From assembly GCA_026168455.1 (NCBI GenBank), contig CM047428.1:35639255-35703254 (forward strand): a DNA stretch of 64,000 nucleotides, in the 5' to 3' direction. Under the pieces are notes generated by a model. The model saw only the letters and a program-made list of their open reading frames with translations. It had not been told where the DNA came from and made no database searches. The stretch is from Theocolax elegans (Eukaryota > Arthropoda > Insecta > Hymenoptera > Cerocephalidae). Made by a program: the position numbers and the translations under genes. Shown here in pieces: positions 29,547 through 41,110 of this stretch (positions are counted from its first letter, which is position 1; each line of letters begins with the position of its first letter).

Positions 29547-31469
29547 AATAGTAGAACTTATAAAATCATTGCAAAGACTACTATTACAAAATAATAATTT
29601 AATAAAAAGTTTTAAATACAATCTTGAAAATAATTCTTTACAAAATTTAAATAATTTTAAACTGATTATACCTTCAGATCGTGTACCTAATAATGAACAT
29701 AGGGGTCGATACAATGCTCCTACTTGCAACGAAGTTGCGGTTTTATTGGTTGACGAAGACAAAGGTCCTAGAGATATTGTCTTACATCATAGAGGTGGTC
29801 ATTTACAACGTGTATCTAAACTTCATCGTTCTTACGACCCTTTACAATATCCTTTAATGTTTACTAAAGGAGAAGATATTACTGGACTATTCAACAACGA
29901 ATTAATACTTCTAAAACAGTAACTTGCATGCAATTTTATGCTTATAGATTAATGGTGAGACAAAATAGTATCAACTATTTACTGTATTTTAAAAATTTAT
30001 TAAATCAATATGTTGTAGATAATAAGGCAAAAATGACAACCGAAAGGCTACTTTTCATTCGTAGCAATAAAAAAAAATAACGCACAGATGATTATATACA
30101 TCTTCGAGATGCTATTAATAATGATGCTAATATTAACCCTGGAAAAAAGGACGCCCGGATTTGTTTATAACTTTTACATGCAATCCTAAGTGGCCTGAAA
30201 TACGCAGAGAGTTATTTCCAAATCAAAAATCGTTTGATAGACACGATATCATTTGCAGAGTTTTTCATTTAAAAGTTAAGAAGTTGATGCACCTATTAAC
30301 TAAAAATTGTATATTTGGTTCTGTTGAATGTTATATGTTTAGAATAGAATGGCAAAAACGAGGTTTGCCACACGCGCATATACTATTATTGCTTCAAATA
30401 AAAATTCAACCAGATGAAATTGATAAAATTATTTCTGCTGAATTGCCAGATAGACATTGACCCTGAATTATTTCAAATTGTTTGCAAAAATATGATTCAT
30501 GGCCCATGCGGTGAATTTAATATGAATTCACCCTGTTTAAATAATGGAAAATGTACAAAAAATTATCCAAGACATTTTTTAGAGAATACTATAACTGGTG
30601 AAAATGGCTATCCACTATACCGCCGAAGGCCTCCGCAAAATAGTAGGCACACTACTCAAATTATAATTCGCAATCAAATGGTACTAATTGACAATAGATG
30701 GGTTGTCCCATATTCACCATTGTTATTAAGATGTTTTAATGCTCATATTAAAGTTGAATACTGCCATTCAGTGCAAGCCATAAAATACATATGCAAATAT
30801 ATAAATAAGAGTACAGATCAAGTAACATTTTCTATCAATAATAATGATGAAATTAGTAATTATATCAATGGTCGTTACATATGCACTTCAGAAGCAATGT
30901 GGAGGTTTTTTGACTTTCCAATACATGAAAGGTATCCAGCTATAGTACATTTAGCTGTTCATTTAGAAAATTGTCAACGTGTTTATTTTACTGAAGATAC
31001 CATTCAACAAGTCCTTGAACATCCGCAGAGTACAAAACTCACTGTCTTCTTTGATTTGGCTTCTTCGGATGATTTTGCTAAAACATTACTATATCACGAG
31101 GTTCCTACATATTATGTATGGAATAATAACAAATTTTCTAGAAGGAAACGTGGCCAAGACGTTGAAGGATATCCTGGTATTAAAAAAGATGCTGCTTTAG
31201 GTAGAGTTTACACAGTTTATCCTAATCAAGTCGAATGCTTTCACCTAAGGATGTTATTACATCATATTCGTGGACCAACTTTATTTGAATCACTTAAAAC
31301 AGTTAATAGTGTAATATATCCCACTTTTAAAGCAGCATGTCAAGCGCTCGGACTATTAGAAAATGATGACCAATGGAAAAACACATCAGCTGATGCTGCA
31401 ATATCACAAACATCTTCAAAGATGAGGGACATATTTGCTATTATTTTAGTGTTTTGTCAACCATCTTAA
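29547..31469 (+). pseudogene. Helitron 1 Rep (HUH nuclease) domain, with stops
   Basis: After the SINE: PSDRVPNNEHRGRYNAPTCNEVAVLL and LHRSYDPLQYPLMF. Then FITFTCNPKWPEI and the HUH metal motif GLPHAHILLL (about 30367-30396), and ENGYPLYRRRPP, WVVPYSPLLLRCFNAHIKVEYC and the Y2 segment AIKYICKYINK (about 30780-30812). Frame changes near 29922-30160 and 30460 and in-frame stops disrupt it. The HUH His pair and both Tyr residues are still visible. Confidence 0.8.
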
Positions 31470-33069
31470 CCTATTTTATTATGGGAAAGGTTTCAAACAG
31501 ATTTATGTGAAGATATTCTTCACAAAGAACGTCAATGTAATAACGATATCACGTTCACTTACTCCGATAATATTTTTAATCAAGGTTTAATTGAAATAGA
31601 AGATAGAGTTGTGAAACTTTCTGAAAAATATCTACAGGAATTTGGAATGCAATCTCCAGTTCGTGAAGAACAACCTTCTAATAGTCCTTTCACAGAATCT
31701 TTTACACGCTTCAATATCGACGACTTGATAAATAATGTTCAAGTTAATTTATCTAAATTAGTACCTGATCAAAAATATATCAATACTGCTGCTAATATAT
31801 GTGGCAAAGTTTTTTTTTATTGATGCCCCTGGTAGATCGGGTAAAACATTTTTAATTAATTTATTATTGGACAAAATACGATCAACGGGTAATATAGCCG
31901 TAGCTGTTGCATCTTCTGGCATTGCTGCAACTCTTCTTAAAGGCGGTAGAACAGCGCATTCGACTTTCAAGTTACCATTGAATGTATTTTGTGATCAAGA
32001 TTTTGTATGTTCCATTCGTAAAAATGGTCCTTTAGGCTAAATTCTCCAAGAAACGATCCTTATTGTATGGTATGAATATACTATGACTCATAGAGCACAT
32101 ATAGAAGCTATTGATAAAACTTTACGGGATCTCAGATCTGTTAATTTGTTAATGGGTGGTGTAACATTTGTTTTTTCTGGCGATGTTCGTCAGACTTTAC
32201 CAGTTATAACAAAAGGAACAAGAGCTGATATTGTTAAAGCATGTTTAAAATAATCGCAAATATGGAATAATGTTGAAACTTTACATTTGCGCACAAATAT
32301 GAGAGCGTATCTTGGTGGGGGTAACCCTGACTTTTCCGAGCAATTATTAAAAATGGGAAATGGTACTATAGATACTAATAATAGTTACATTCACATTGAA
32401 GATAATCTTGGTCAAGTTGTTTTAACTCTGGATGATCTTATATCGAAAGTTTATCCTGATATTGAAAATTTATTACAGAAGTCTTATCTTTGGCTGTGTT
32501 AAAGAGCAATTATTTCACGACGAAATGCTCTTGCTAAAGAAATTAATCATTATATTTTAGGTAAATTTAATGGTGATATAAAAGAATATTTATCTATTGA
32601 TACAATTGTCAATACTGAAGATGTTGTACATTATCCTCAAGAATTTCTTAATTCATTACATCCGGCAGGATTTCTTCCACATAATTTAAAACTTAAAATA
32701 GGAACTCCAATAATATTACAACGCAATCTTCAACCTCCTAATTTATGTAATGGTACTAGATTACAAGTCAAAGTGATGCGTAATAACATTATTGAAGCCA
32801 TCATATTGACTGGTCCTGCTGCTGGAGAGACTGCTTTTATTCCGCGCATTCCAATGATCCCTACAGTTTTGTCGTTTCAATTTAAAAGTTTACAATTTCC
32901 CATAAAACTTTCATTTGCAATTAGTATCAATAAATCCCAAGATCAAACTTATAATTACGTCGGAATTGATTTACGGTCAGACTGTTTCTCACACGGGCAA
33001 CTATATGTTGCATTTTCACGTACTGGAAACCCAAAGAATCAATTCATTTTAATAACTTCATCCACATAA
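31470..33069 (+). pseudogene. Helitron 1 PIF1-family helicase domain
   Basis: Walker A is [18 protein letters not shown] (about 31815-31868; the usual GGTGKT has become GRSGKT), then [22 protein letters not shown]. The Walker B region is WYEYTM rather than WDEITM (about 32070). FVFSGDVRQTLPV, SINKSQDQT and GQLYVAFSRTG close the helicase. Stops at about 32038, 32250 and 32500 and a frameshift before 31800. The loss of the Walker B Asp suggests decay rather than adaptation. Confidence 0.8.
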
Positions 33070-34340
33070 CCTACTAAAAATGTTGTTTATCCGGAAGTTT
33101 TATAATAATTCGATTCGACATTTAAAACAATATTATTTTCTAATACGAATATCCATCGAACTATTTAAATTACAGCATGCTAAAATATCTAACAATATAA
33201 CAATATACCTACAAGTGCGATATCTAGCGATATGACCGTTTGACCTATCAGTCTGAGATTAACGTGTACTATAAACTGAATACTGATAAAGTTTAGTGAA
33301 GGACAAAGGCTTTCTGGTAAACTAACATATCCTCGAAACTGACTTCACTACACTATAGCTTTTCTTCGATATACTTATTGTAAACTGTACGTGGTGCTAC
33401 TGCCACGTGCTTTCCGCTACTGTCGTATTTCGCGAGTGTCTTTTAAAAATGTATCTGCATTAAAGTTTTAAAACTAAGATAGTTCTAAAGCTTTATTGTA
33501 GGCACGTTCACATGTGCAATGAGAAGAGTTACAATAATCATAGTTGATCTTTCTGCTTTATTTATCGTATAATACTAATTTTTAATTGTCAATATTCGAT
33601 CAAGTCAGTCGAAACAATTGTAAAAACAAATAAATATTCAATAAAGATACGGTAAAGACAACGACATTAGAACACGGGGAGAATTTTTTGGCAACCTTTA
33701 CTTGCTTGGACATTTATTAAATTGATGAAAAATAATTGGTGGTAAGACAGTGCATGGATAAACAATACCGGGGGGTGTAACAGTCAGGTTTAATTGAAAT
33801 TTTACTTTAAGTATTTTGCACTTTAAATAAAAAACAATTTTAATGAAAAATATATTTGTGTAAACGGGTGAGTGGGTGATTAATATTCAAATAAAATGAC
33901 AATAAATAACATTAAAAGCGCCCATCGAAAATTCATTACCACAAAGGCTGAAGAAACATATACTTGATTACGCTACGTATATATGTATGTATTTACGCTA
34001 TGTATACACGTACGTATCTTTTTCATTTAAAACAAGAAATTAAACGCAGCGAATTTCCGCATAAATTTGCATTTCTCTTTCACATCTCTGCATAAAGAAG
34101 AAATCCATAAATATAAGTGAGAGTGAGACAAATTGAGATAGGACTTGAAACAATATTTACAATTTGAAAGAGATCCTTCGAGTTAAACCGTAATTATAAA
34201 ATCAGACGCGATACACGCGTAAAGCTAAATTACTTAAATGAGTATGTTTATATACATGAAAATAGTACATTACGATACAAGTGCGCAAAATAGGTGATTC
34301 CCACACGAGTCGGATTTGCCGCTCGTGCGAAGCGAGGGTC
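33070..34340. other. AT-rich non-coding stretch
   Basis: Lies between Helitron 1 and the gypsy 2 LTR. No ORF of note. Short palindromes (GATATCTAGCGATATG, 33219) and ACGTA-rich runs (33970-34015) are present. The Helitron 3' end should be in the first part but could not be fixed. Confidence 0.4.
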
Positions 34341-34344
34341 GGTC

Positions 34345-35014
34345 GGTCGGATGTTGGCGGATATAATTACACAACTCCGGCGGAATGGTGATAGGCGCTG
34401 GCGCATAACTAGACTTTTAGAGTAAAGGAAAAATTACTTAACAATCTCGAATTCAATCATCAACTTCAACGTAATTTTTTTAAATTTTTAATAAAATGAT
34501 ATTACAAACTCCGGCACCGACACAATTATTTACGCGATTCGCGACCGACTCTTACACGTGCACACGCTCACTCACACTCCGTCCGGCGAATATAAGAATT
34601 TAATATTTAAATATTAGAATTCGGCCGTCGGGCTAACCGTAAATTTACTCGCCTAATAAATCTCTCTCAGCTCCAACCAACTCCACTCGATTCTACTCTA
34701 CTCGACTACTACTCTAACTCAAAAAAAAAACCTCGACAAAAATGGCTACTCTGCCTCAAAAATACTACTCTACGAAACTAAAATCACGTCTATCTTCTCG
34801 GACGATCAGGTAGCGATCGTCGAGACCGGCTTCTTCGACCGGCTTCTTCATCCGGCTCGCGGCGTGGCTTGATCCTCCCAAAATAAGGATTTTCCTCCCC
34901 ACCCTATCGCTATCTTTCTCTATAATGTAAATTAAAAGTATGCATGCACATGACTTATAAATACAAGCCATGTGCATGTACTTGTGCGTTGTATATTTTA
35001 CAACGTCACAAACA
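34345..35014 (-). repeat. Gypsy 2 3' LTR
   Basis: On the minus strand it starts TGTTTGTGACG at 35014 right after a polypurine tract and runs to about 34345 (TCCGCCAACATCCGACC). 34345-34929 matches the 5' LTR at 40193-40769 almost base for base, apart from a 14-bp CGGCTTCTTCGAC tandem duplication and small indels. The first ~85 bp (U3, 34930-35014) contain a hairpin CATGCACATG/CATGTGCATG around TATTTATAA and have no counterpart in the other LTR. Confidence 0.75.
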
Positions 35015-35546
35015 GCCCCCTCCTAAACCGAAACACCCCCGGTGTCCTTCGGTTTACTACAACATCTTACTCTAACTACTTTTACTCATTAAAAAAAACT
35101 ACTTTTTACCCTCAATTATAGATTCTATAATTTAAAATGACTCAACCAACTACTGCTATTCTCCTAATAACAATTCGTTCGCGATACTACTCCTTCCCTC
35201 GCACGGGCGTCGGACCGAATTGCACATTTCAATTTTTATTTATTTATTCAATAACCACCACCATTATAAAATAAAAATAAATAATAAAAATAGAAAATAG
35301 AATAATTATTAAGAAAAAATATATTATTATACCTATTCCCTCTCTCTTCCGGCGCATTCTCCTCTACTACCGACGGTTTTCTTCTTATATACATCTTACT
35401 CTAGGCATTACTCTATTATGTACATCTTATCCTTTCTCACAACTACCGACGGTTTCTCCTTCTTATTTCATCTTCTTATTAGGGCTCTCTGACAGGTAAT
35501 TTTACCGTAGGGCCTACCCTAACCTCTGCTCTACCACCGGCGGGGA
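35015..35546 (-). other. Gypsy 2 3' untranslated region and polypurine tract
   Basis: Between the integrase stop and the 3' LTR. The tract TTTAGGAGGGGGC (minus strand, 35027-35015) abuts the LTR and is the natural plus-strand primer. The rest is Thr/Ser codon-like pyrimidine-rich DNA with no ORF. Confidence 0.6.
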
Positions 35547-36863
35547 TTATTCTCCTGTCTTCCTTTGTGACACACATCTACGGGGTTGGATAAAACGTTT
35601 TAATTCGGTGACATGCGATTTCGCAATTTTCCGACTGTTTCCTTCACCACTACCCAACACATACACTGTAGGGGACAACACTGCTACGATATCGAACGGT
35701 CCTTCATATTTCGGCGCTAGTTTGGCGGAATATTTATTCGCGGCGTTAGATAACGTATGTACTCTTCTAAGTACTAAATCTCCGACGGTGAAACTAACAT
35801 CTTTACGTCCCTTATTATACTGTTTCTCCTGCTTGGCACGGGCTTGATCAATGTATCGAGCCACCAAGTCTCGCAGGGCATCTAGACGTTTCATCCTCTC
35901 TTCCCATACCTCCGGCGGAATCCTAACGACTGGTCTATGACCTCCTACCTCTCTCTTTAAGCTTTTTACTGGCTTAGGCCGTCTGCCGAAATTTAAGAAT
36001 GCAGGTGACACCTTAGTGGAGGATTGTACGGCGGTGTTTACGGCATGGCGAAATTCGTGCACGTGCACGTCCCAATTCCGATGGTCTCCACCGACGAATG
36101 CTGCTATCATCGCCTTCAGAGTCCTATTACTTCTCTCGACCGGATTAGCCTGGGGAAAATACGGAGGCGTCGTAACGTGCATAACCCCGTATTCCGTCAA
36201 CGTAGCTTTCAACAACTTGTTGTCGAATTCCCGGCCATTATCCGAGAGAAAGTAGTCTGGCGTCTCCCAACGGAATAACACTAGTTCTTCGAACGCCCTC
36301 GCAACCGACTTTCCGTCTGCTGATCGCAGAAGTTTCACCTCAATCCACCTGGTGAAGAGATCTTGGAATACCACCAAGTATCGACACTGGCTCTTACTTG
36401 GTGGAAATTCCATGAGATCAGCGGCTACTACTGCCCATGGTTTCTCTACGATCCGGCTTCCCATTAATCCGACGGGTCCTGTCTGCGATACCTTGTATTG
36501 CTGGCAGGTCTGGCAACTACGTACAAAGTCATGGGTGTCATACCACATGCCCTTCCAATAATAGTCTCTGGCCAGTATGTCGTACGTCTTCTCGATTGCT
36601 AAGTGCCCAGCAGACGTGACACAGTGCGACTCTTGTAACACTTGTTGACGATGATCTGCTGGTACAACTAGCCTCCAACCTTCTTCCGGCGTAGTTATTG
36701 GATCGAGTAATGGGTCGTACCTGTGGCGATACAATAAGCCGTTCTCTACCTTCCAACCGTTGAACTTAGCTGGACGTTCTGGCACTTCTTTCAGCATCTT
36801 AAGATACCGTTGGTCCGCTATCTCTTCAAACGCGGCTACATCTTCTTCTTCCGACGGAAACAT
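35547..36863 (-). CDS. Gypsy 2 integrase (open 438 codons)
   Basis: Intact integrase part of Pol. HHCC zinc domain: ESHCVTSAGH ... CQTCQQYK. DDE core: VVAADLMEFPPSKSQ, LSDNGREFDNKLL and QANPVERSNRTLK. A C-terminal GPY/F-type tail follows: FTVGDLVLRRVHTLSNA and KLAPKYEGPFDIV. It is read from ATG 36863 only because a small deletion just upstream shifted the frame. In the ancestral element it was continuous with RT/RNase H. Every catalytic residue is present. Confidence 0.85.
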   Translation of the reverse strand: MFPSEEEDVAAFEEIADQRYLKMLKEVPERPAKFNGWKVENGLLYRHRYDPLLDPITTPEEGWRLVVPADHRQQVLQESHCVTSAGHLAIEKTYDILARDYYWKGMWYDTHDFVRSCQTCQQYKVSQTGPVGLMGSRIVEKPWAVVAADLMEFPPSKSQCRYLVVFQDLFTRWIEVKLLRSADGKSVARAFEELVLFRWETPDYFLSDNGREFDNKLLKATLTEYGVMHVTTPPYFPQANPVERSNRTLKAMIAAFVGGDHRNWDVHVHEFRHAVNTAVQSSTKVSPAFLNFGRRPKPVKSLKREVGGHRPVVRIPPEVWEERMKRLDALRDLVARYIDQARAKQEKQYNKGRKDVSFTVGDLVLRRVHTLSNAANKYSAKLAPKYEGPFDIVAVLSPTVYVLGSGEGNSRKIAKSHVTELKRFIQPRRCVSQRKTGE

Positions 36864-39022
36864 CCTGGGACGTGGTTCATAGCTCCCTTCCTATGTACCA
36901 CCTTGAAGTCCCATTGCTGCATCTTCAAGGCCCATCTGGCAAGACGGCCAGTTGGGTCCTTGAGATTCTGCAGCCATCGAAGGGCACTATGGTCAGTAAT
37001 GACCGTAAAGGTGTAACCTTCGATGTACGGACGCAACTTTTTAATCGCCCACAGCATGGCGAGACACTCCTTCTCCGACGTCGTATAATTCTTCTCAGCC
37101 GGCGTCAGCACTCGGCTGATATACACGATCGGATGCTCTCCATCATCCTTCTCCTGCGTGAGGACGGCTCCCAAGGCGAAATTACTGGCGTCGCACTGGA
37201 TCGTAAATGGCTTACTAAAGTCCGGCCTTGCGAGTACTGGAGCCTGGGTGAGAGCTTTCTTCAGAGCGTCGAACGCGTCCTGTTGCTCCTCTCCCCACGT
37301 CCACTCTTGGCTTTTACGGAGAAGTTTTACTAAAGGTACTTTCAGCTCAGAGTCCTTCTCAATGAACCTGGCGTACCACCCGACCATTCCCAGGAACCGG
37401 CGCAATTCTCTGACATTGCGGGGCTCTGGGTATTCTACTACCGGCGAGACTTTCTCTGGATCAGGGCGCAATCCTTGGCGGTCCAGTATAAAGCCTAAAT
37501 ACGTTACACTGGAACAGCAAAACTCGCACTTATCCCGGTTAACCATCAAACCAGCATCCACGAGCTTTCTCAATAGTAACTCCAGCCACTTCAAATGCTC
37601 GTCAAAATCCTCTGTTACTATAATTATATCATCTAAGTAACAGAAGATATAAGGCTCATACTCTGGCCCGAATAACGCATCCACTAGACGCTGGAACATT
37701 TTCGGCGCATTTGTAAGACCGAACGGCATCCTTTTAAACTGGTATTGCCCTGATCCTGGCACGGCAAAGGCGGTATACTTCCGGCTGGTTACTTCCATCA
37801 TTATCTGAAAATACGCCTGCTTCAGGTCGATTTTCGTAATGCACTTTGCCCTTCTCATTTTAGCAAGGATGGGATCCATCGTAGCCATCAGATATCCATC
37901 CTTTTTCGTAACCTTATTGAGATCACGGTAATCGATGCAAAACCGTATCGATCCATCAGGTTTCTTAACCATCACCGGCGCACTGCTGCAATCACTGGCA
38001 GACCTCTCAATAATATCCTTACGAAGCATCTTATTTACTTCGTCTCGCGCAATCTCCAACATCCTCGGCGACAACCGGCGAACCTTATGCATTATAGGTG
38101 ATGCATCTCCAACATCAATGTGATGTTCGGTTAGATCAGTTGCGCCGAAGGTATCCGACGGTTCCGGCAATATGCCTTCTACGAGACGCCTAACACGTTC
38201 TCGTTGGTCATCTCGTAACTCCTGGATGCCAGCGCATTCGGCATATATCGTCGCTCCTCCGTCTTCCACTGTGGCGGCGAAGGTTCTCCATTTTCCTTCT
38301 CGTGCTCGCCACTCTCCTCTACCTAGGCGGGTATCTACGTCGAAAATCCGGCAGAAGTCCATGCCTAATATGACGTCATGGTCTAGGACATTCATGGCTT
38401 TGAGCGGAATTACTTCGGCGTATCCGTCTATCTCCAAACTAATATTGATTCCTATTACTCGGCGAATATCACCTGTGACGCTTTTAATTGCTGTCTTACA
38501 TGGTTCCAACCGGCTTCTGAATCTCTTCGTTACTTTAGGTCCAGCGAGCGAAATCATAGCTCCTGGATCAAACAGCGCACTATAACTCTCTCCTCCGAGA
38601 TTCAATTCTAGGAAATTCCTATTATCTGCCGATGTAGCTGCTATATTCTCGTCGTCTCGACGGACTTCTTGCTTTTCCTGACCATTCGGCGGCGGAATAC
38701 ATAATTCCGTCCGCGTTCTCTTAAGAATTGTTCCCGTACTTCTTGGATTCGGCGTCGGATTACTATCTACCTTCCTCTCTGCCAGCAAGTCAAGCGGCGA
38801 TGGTGCTGAGAGCATCTCTACGACGCGTTGCACTATATGTAGCCTCGCGAATTCTCGCTCTTCTTCGAGATCCTCATTGGGCTTTAGCGGCGCGGCGACT
38901 TCGCTCTCCTTTTGCCTCACCCTTTCACGAAACGAGTGTAGACTTTTCCGCGAATATTCCGCTTCACCTAGCGAATGATCCACGGCTTCCGGTTGGAGGA
39001 AACATAGACCTCGTTTCTTCAA
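36836..39022 (-). CDS. Gypsy 2 protease, reverse transcriptase and RNase H
   Basis: 728 codons. Protease: ALFDPGAMISLAG near residue 150; the catalytic D-[ST]-G reads DPG, a single-base change. RT: RFCIDYRDLNKVT, FKRMPFGLTNAP and the catalytic YLDDIIIV. RNase H: FTIQCDASNFALGAVL, YISRVLTPAEKNY, TSEKECLAML and FTVITDHSALRWL. The frame ends 28 bases into the integrase ORF: MNHVPG is followed by out-of-frame residues because the DALSR-type linker codons were lost. Gag lies in another frame upstream, as in many gypsy elements. Confidence 0.85.
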   Translation of the reverse strand: MKKRGLCFLQPEAVDHSLGEAEYSRKSLHSFRERVRQKESEVAAPLKPNEDLEEEREFARLHIVQRVVEMLSAPSPLDLLAERKVDSNPTPNPRSTGTILKRTRTELCIPPPNGQEKQEVRRDDENIAATSADNRNFLELNLGGESYSALFDPGAMISLAGPKVTKRFRSRLEPCKTAIKSVTGDIRRVIGINISLEIDGYAEVIPLKAMNVLDHDVILGMDFCRIFDVDTRLGRGEWRAREGKWRTFAATVEDGGATIYAECAGIQELRDDQRERVRRLVEGILPEPSDTFGATDLTEHHIDVGDASPIMHKVRRLSPRMLEIARDEVNKMLRKDIIERSASDCSSAPVMVKKPDGSIRFCIDYRDLNKVTKKDGYLMATMDPILAKMRRAKCITKIDLKQAYFQIMMEVTSRKYTAFAVPGSGQYQFKRMPFGLTNAPKMFQRLVDALFGPEYEPYIFCYLDDIIIVTEDFDEHLKWLELLLRKLVDAGLMVNRDKCEFCCSSVTYLGFILDRQGLRPDPEKVSPVVEYPEPRNVRELRRFLGMVGWYARFIEKDSELKVPLVKLLRKSQEWTWGEEQQDAFDALKKALTQAPVLARPDFSKPFTIQCDASNFALGAVLTQEKDDGEHPIVYISRVLTPAEKNYTTSEKECLAMLWAIKKLRPYIEGYTFTVITDHSALRWLQNLKDPTGRLARWALKMQQWDFKVVHRKGAMNHVPGCFRRKKKM

Positions 39023-39039
39023 CCGTTTCTCTTTACCAG

Positions 39040-40098
39040 TCAGGCACAGTCAGGACAATTGCGGAAAACCGCTCCTGGTTTACAGCACATCTGACACGAC
39101 TCTGGCGATCTGTGTGACGGTGACTGCGGTCTGAACACCTTCTCTGGGCATTGCGCCGCTCGATGTCCCGTCTTGGCACAGATAAAACACTTGGCGTTCG
39201 GGCATTCCGCTACTCGATGCCCTACCATCTGGCAGTTGAAGCAGGGACCATAATATTCCCGACGCCCTGGCGACTTCGACTGGACTGTTGCATTACTCGG
39301 TCCATTCGGCGGTGCAACCTTCTGCTGACGGGCGTACGGCTTTTTCTCATACTTGGCAGCAGAATTCGTCAATCGAGTCGGCAAACCTCGATTTGCAACT
39401 GCGGCGTAAGTCGGCTTTTGAGCTACTTGCACTTCCGCAGCCACGCTCGACAAAACGTCCTTCTTCTGACGTTTAGACTTCTCAACTACCTCCTTGGTTG
39501 CTGCTTGCTTCGCCTTTTTGCTCGCAGCGACCTTTCTCTCGACTTGAACTTCGGCGGCTTCCTCCACATTTACATCCGACAGAGCGGCGACCTTTTGCTT
39601 TGTCGATCGTCCCTTGTATGCTGCTCCAGGGATTCTCGACTTTTCAATCGGCGGTGGCGGGGTATACCGGCTGTTCAACTCCTGCTGGCGTTCCCACTTC
39701 CGCCCATAATACTCCAGGTCTTTGAAATCTTCCACGAGCTTACTTGCCATCGCAGTCCTATACTCCGGCAGAAGATTTCGGTACGCTGTCTCTACTAACA
39801 CTTTCTCCGACGGTGGTTTCTTAAAGTGTCCGACTATAATTCGCAAGTTAGAATGATACCGCGTAATCTTTTCTCCTTTTCCTTGCGTTCGTCGACGTAA
39901 CTCGTCCAGCAAATCCTCGTGGTCGAATTCACCTATGAATTGGTGTCGGAACAGACGCCAAAAATCGCGCCACGATGCCATTTGCGTCTTCGTTGACCTA
40001 AACCACCGGCTGGCGTCCTTGCTCAATATGCACGGCAATGCATCTAGCAATTGTGCATCTGTCAAACCAGCGCTCTTCTGGGACCATTCGGACTCAAT
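39040..40098 (-). CDS. Gypsy 2 gag, N-terminally truncated
   Basis: Open to 39040 with no ATG. The matched core starts at LTDAQLLDALPCILSKDASRW (TTG where gypsy 1 has ATG). It continues FWRLFRHQF and NLLPEYRTAMASKL, a Lys/Ala-rich linker (KKAKQAATKEVVEKSKRQ), and ends with two good zinc knuckles, CFNCQMVGHRVAEC and CFICAKTGHRAAQC, then CQMCC...CPDCA. The charged leader seen in gypsy 1 is missing. A stop lies in frame just upstream, so the normal start is lost. Confidence 0.8.
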   Translation of the reverse strand: MESEWSQKSAGLTDAQLLDALPCILSKDASRWFRSTKTQMASWRDFWRLFRHQFIGEFDHEDLLDELRRRTQGKGEKITRYHSNLRIIVGHFKKPPSEKVLVETAYRNLLPEYRTAMASKLVEDFKDLEYYGRKWERQQELNSRYTPPPPIEKSRIPGAAYKGRSTKQKVAALSDVNVEEAAEVQVERKVAASKKAKQAATKEVVEKSKRQKKDVLSSVAAEVQVAQKPTYAAVANRGLPTRLTNSAAKYEKKPYARQQKVAPPNGPSNATVQSKSPGRREYYGPCFNCQMVGHRVAECPNAKCFICAKTGHRAAQCPEKVFRPQSPSHRSPESCQMCCKPGAVFRNCPDCA

Positions 40099-40192
40099 GC
40101 GGTTTCGCGATCACTCCTCCTCTCTACCGGCGGAACCTGATTAGACCTAGCGGGAAATACACCTATTTGTGTCATTAACTTATCCCATTCGG

Positions 40193-40769
40193 TCGGATGT
40201 TGGCGGATATAATTACACAACTCCGGCGGAATGGTGAGAGGTGCTGGCGCATAACTAGACTTTTAGAGTAAAGGAAAAATTACTTAACAATCTCGAATTC
40301 AATCATCAACTTCAACGTAATATATTAAAATTTTTAATAAAACGATATTACAAACTCCGGCACCGACACAATTATTTATGCGATTCGCGACCGACTCTTA
40401 CACGTGCACACGCTCACTCACACTCCGTCCGGCGAATATAAGAATTTAATATTTAAATATTAGAATTCGGCCGCCCGTCGGGCTAACCGTAAATTTACTC
40501 GCCTAATAAATCTCTCTCAGCTTCAACCAACTCCACTCGATTCTACTCTACTCGTCTACTACTCTAACTCAAAAAAAAAACCTCGACAAAAATGGCTACT
40601 CTGCCTCAAAAATACTACTCTACGAAACTAAAATCACGTCTATCTTCTCGGACGATCAGGTAGCGATCGTCGAGACCGGCTTCTTCATCCGGCTCGCGGC
40701 GTGGCTTGATCCTCCCAAAATAAGGATTTTCCTCCCCACCCTATCGCTATCTTTCTCTATCCTATTCTA
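40193..40769 (-). repeat. Gypsy 2 5' LTR, lacking the U3 end
   Basis: Collinear with 34345-34929 at about 97-98% by eye. It shares CTCCGGCACCGAC, AAAAATGGCTACTCTGCC and CGATCAGGTAGCGATCG. Homology stops at TTTCTCTAT (40769), where the other LTR continues about 85 bp to its TG end. The outer end of this LTR has therefore been deleted or replaced. Confidence 0.75.
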
Positions 40770-41110
40770 CTCCTTTCTACCAGCGTTGATTAGGGTGGTT
40801 GATTGCGTGATCGATACGCGTAGTCAGCCTTGATCTTGTTTCCGTCAAGGCCGATTATCCAATAATAGTGGTTTACGTCACCACCAACCTGTTAATTATT
40901 GGGTCGATCATGCAACCAATCATCCCCGACACTCGGAAGGCGCGCAATACAAATAAATAATTACCATATCGGTAACCTAGTCGGTGCTGCGATAAAAAAA
41001 ATATTTTTTTAAATTGTAATTTATATACTTTTTAGCCTTGAAAAGGGACGGCGATAAAACGTCCGTAACGTCGGCAAAATTCTGTTAACAACTGTGTTCG
41101 TGACAATCAA
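40770..41110 (+). mobile_element. Penelope-like pseudo-LTR remnant with decayed hammerhead
   Basis: 41036-41080 contains a perfect stem-II hairpin GGGACG...CGTCC around GCGATAAAA, preceded by TTGAAAA where CTGATGA is expected and followed by GTAACGTCGGC where GAAACGTCGGC is expected. The arrangement equals the hammerhead region of Penelope-like pseudo-LTRs with both core boxes mutated. Upstream sequence to 40770 probably belongs to the same remnant. Confidence 0.45.

Larger units (their letters stand above)
28172..33069 (+). mobile_element. Helitron 1 (autonomous type, decayed)
   Basis: A Rep/helicase gene body in collinear order: Helitron-like N domain, HUH nuclease, Y2 region, PIF1-type helicase. 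The likely 5' terminus is TCTTACTAATATATAAAG at 28172, followed by AAAACTACTAAACCGAA, a common Helitron leader. A 3' CTRR hairpin end was not identified, so the right border is set at the end of the helicase. Confidence 0.8.
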
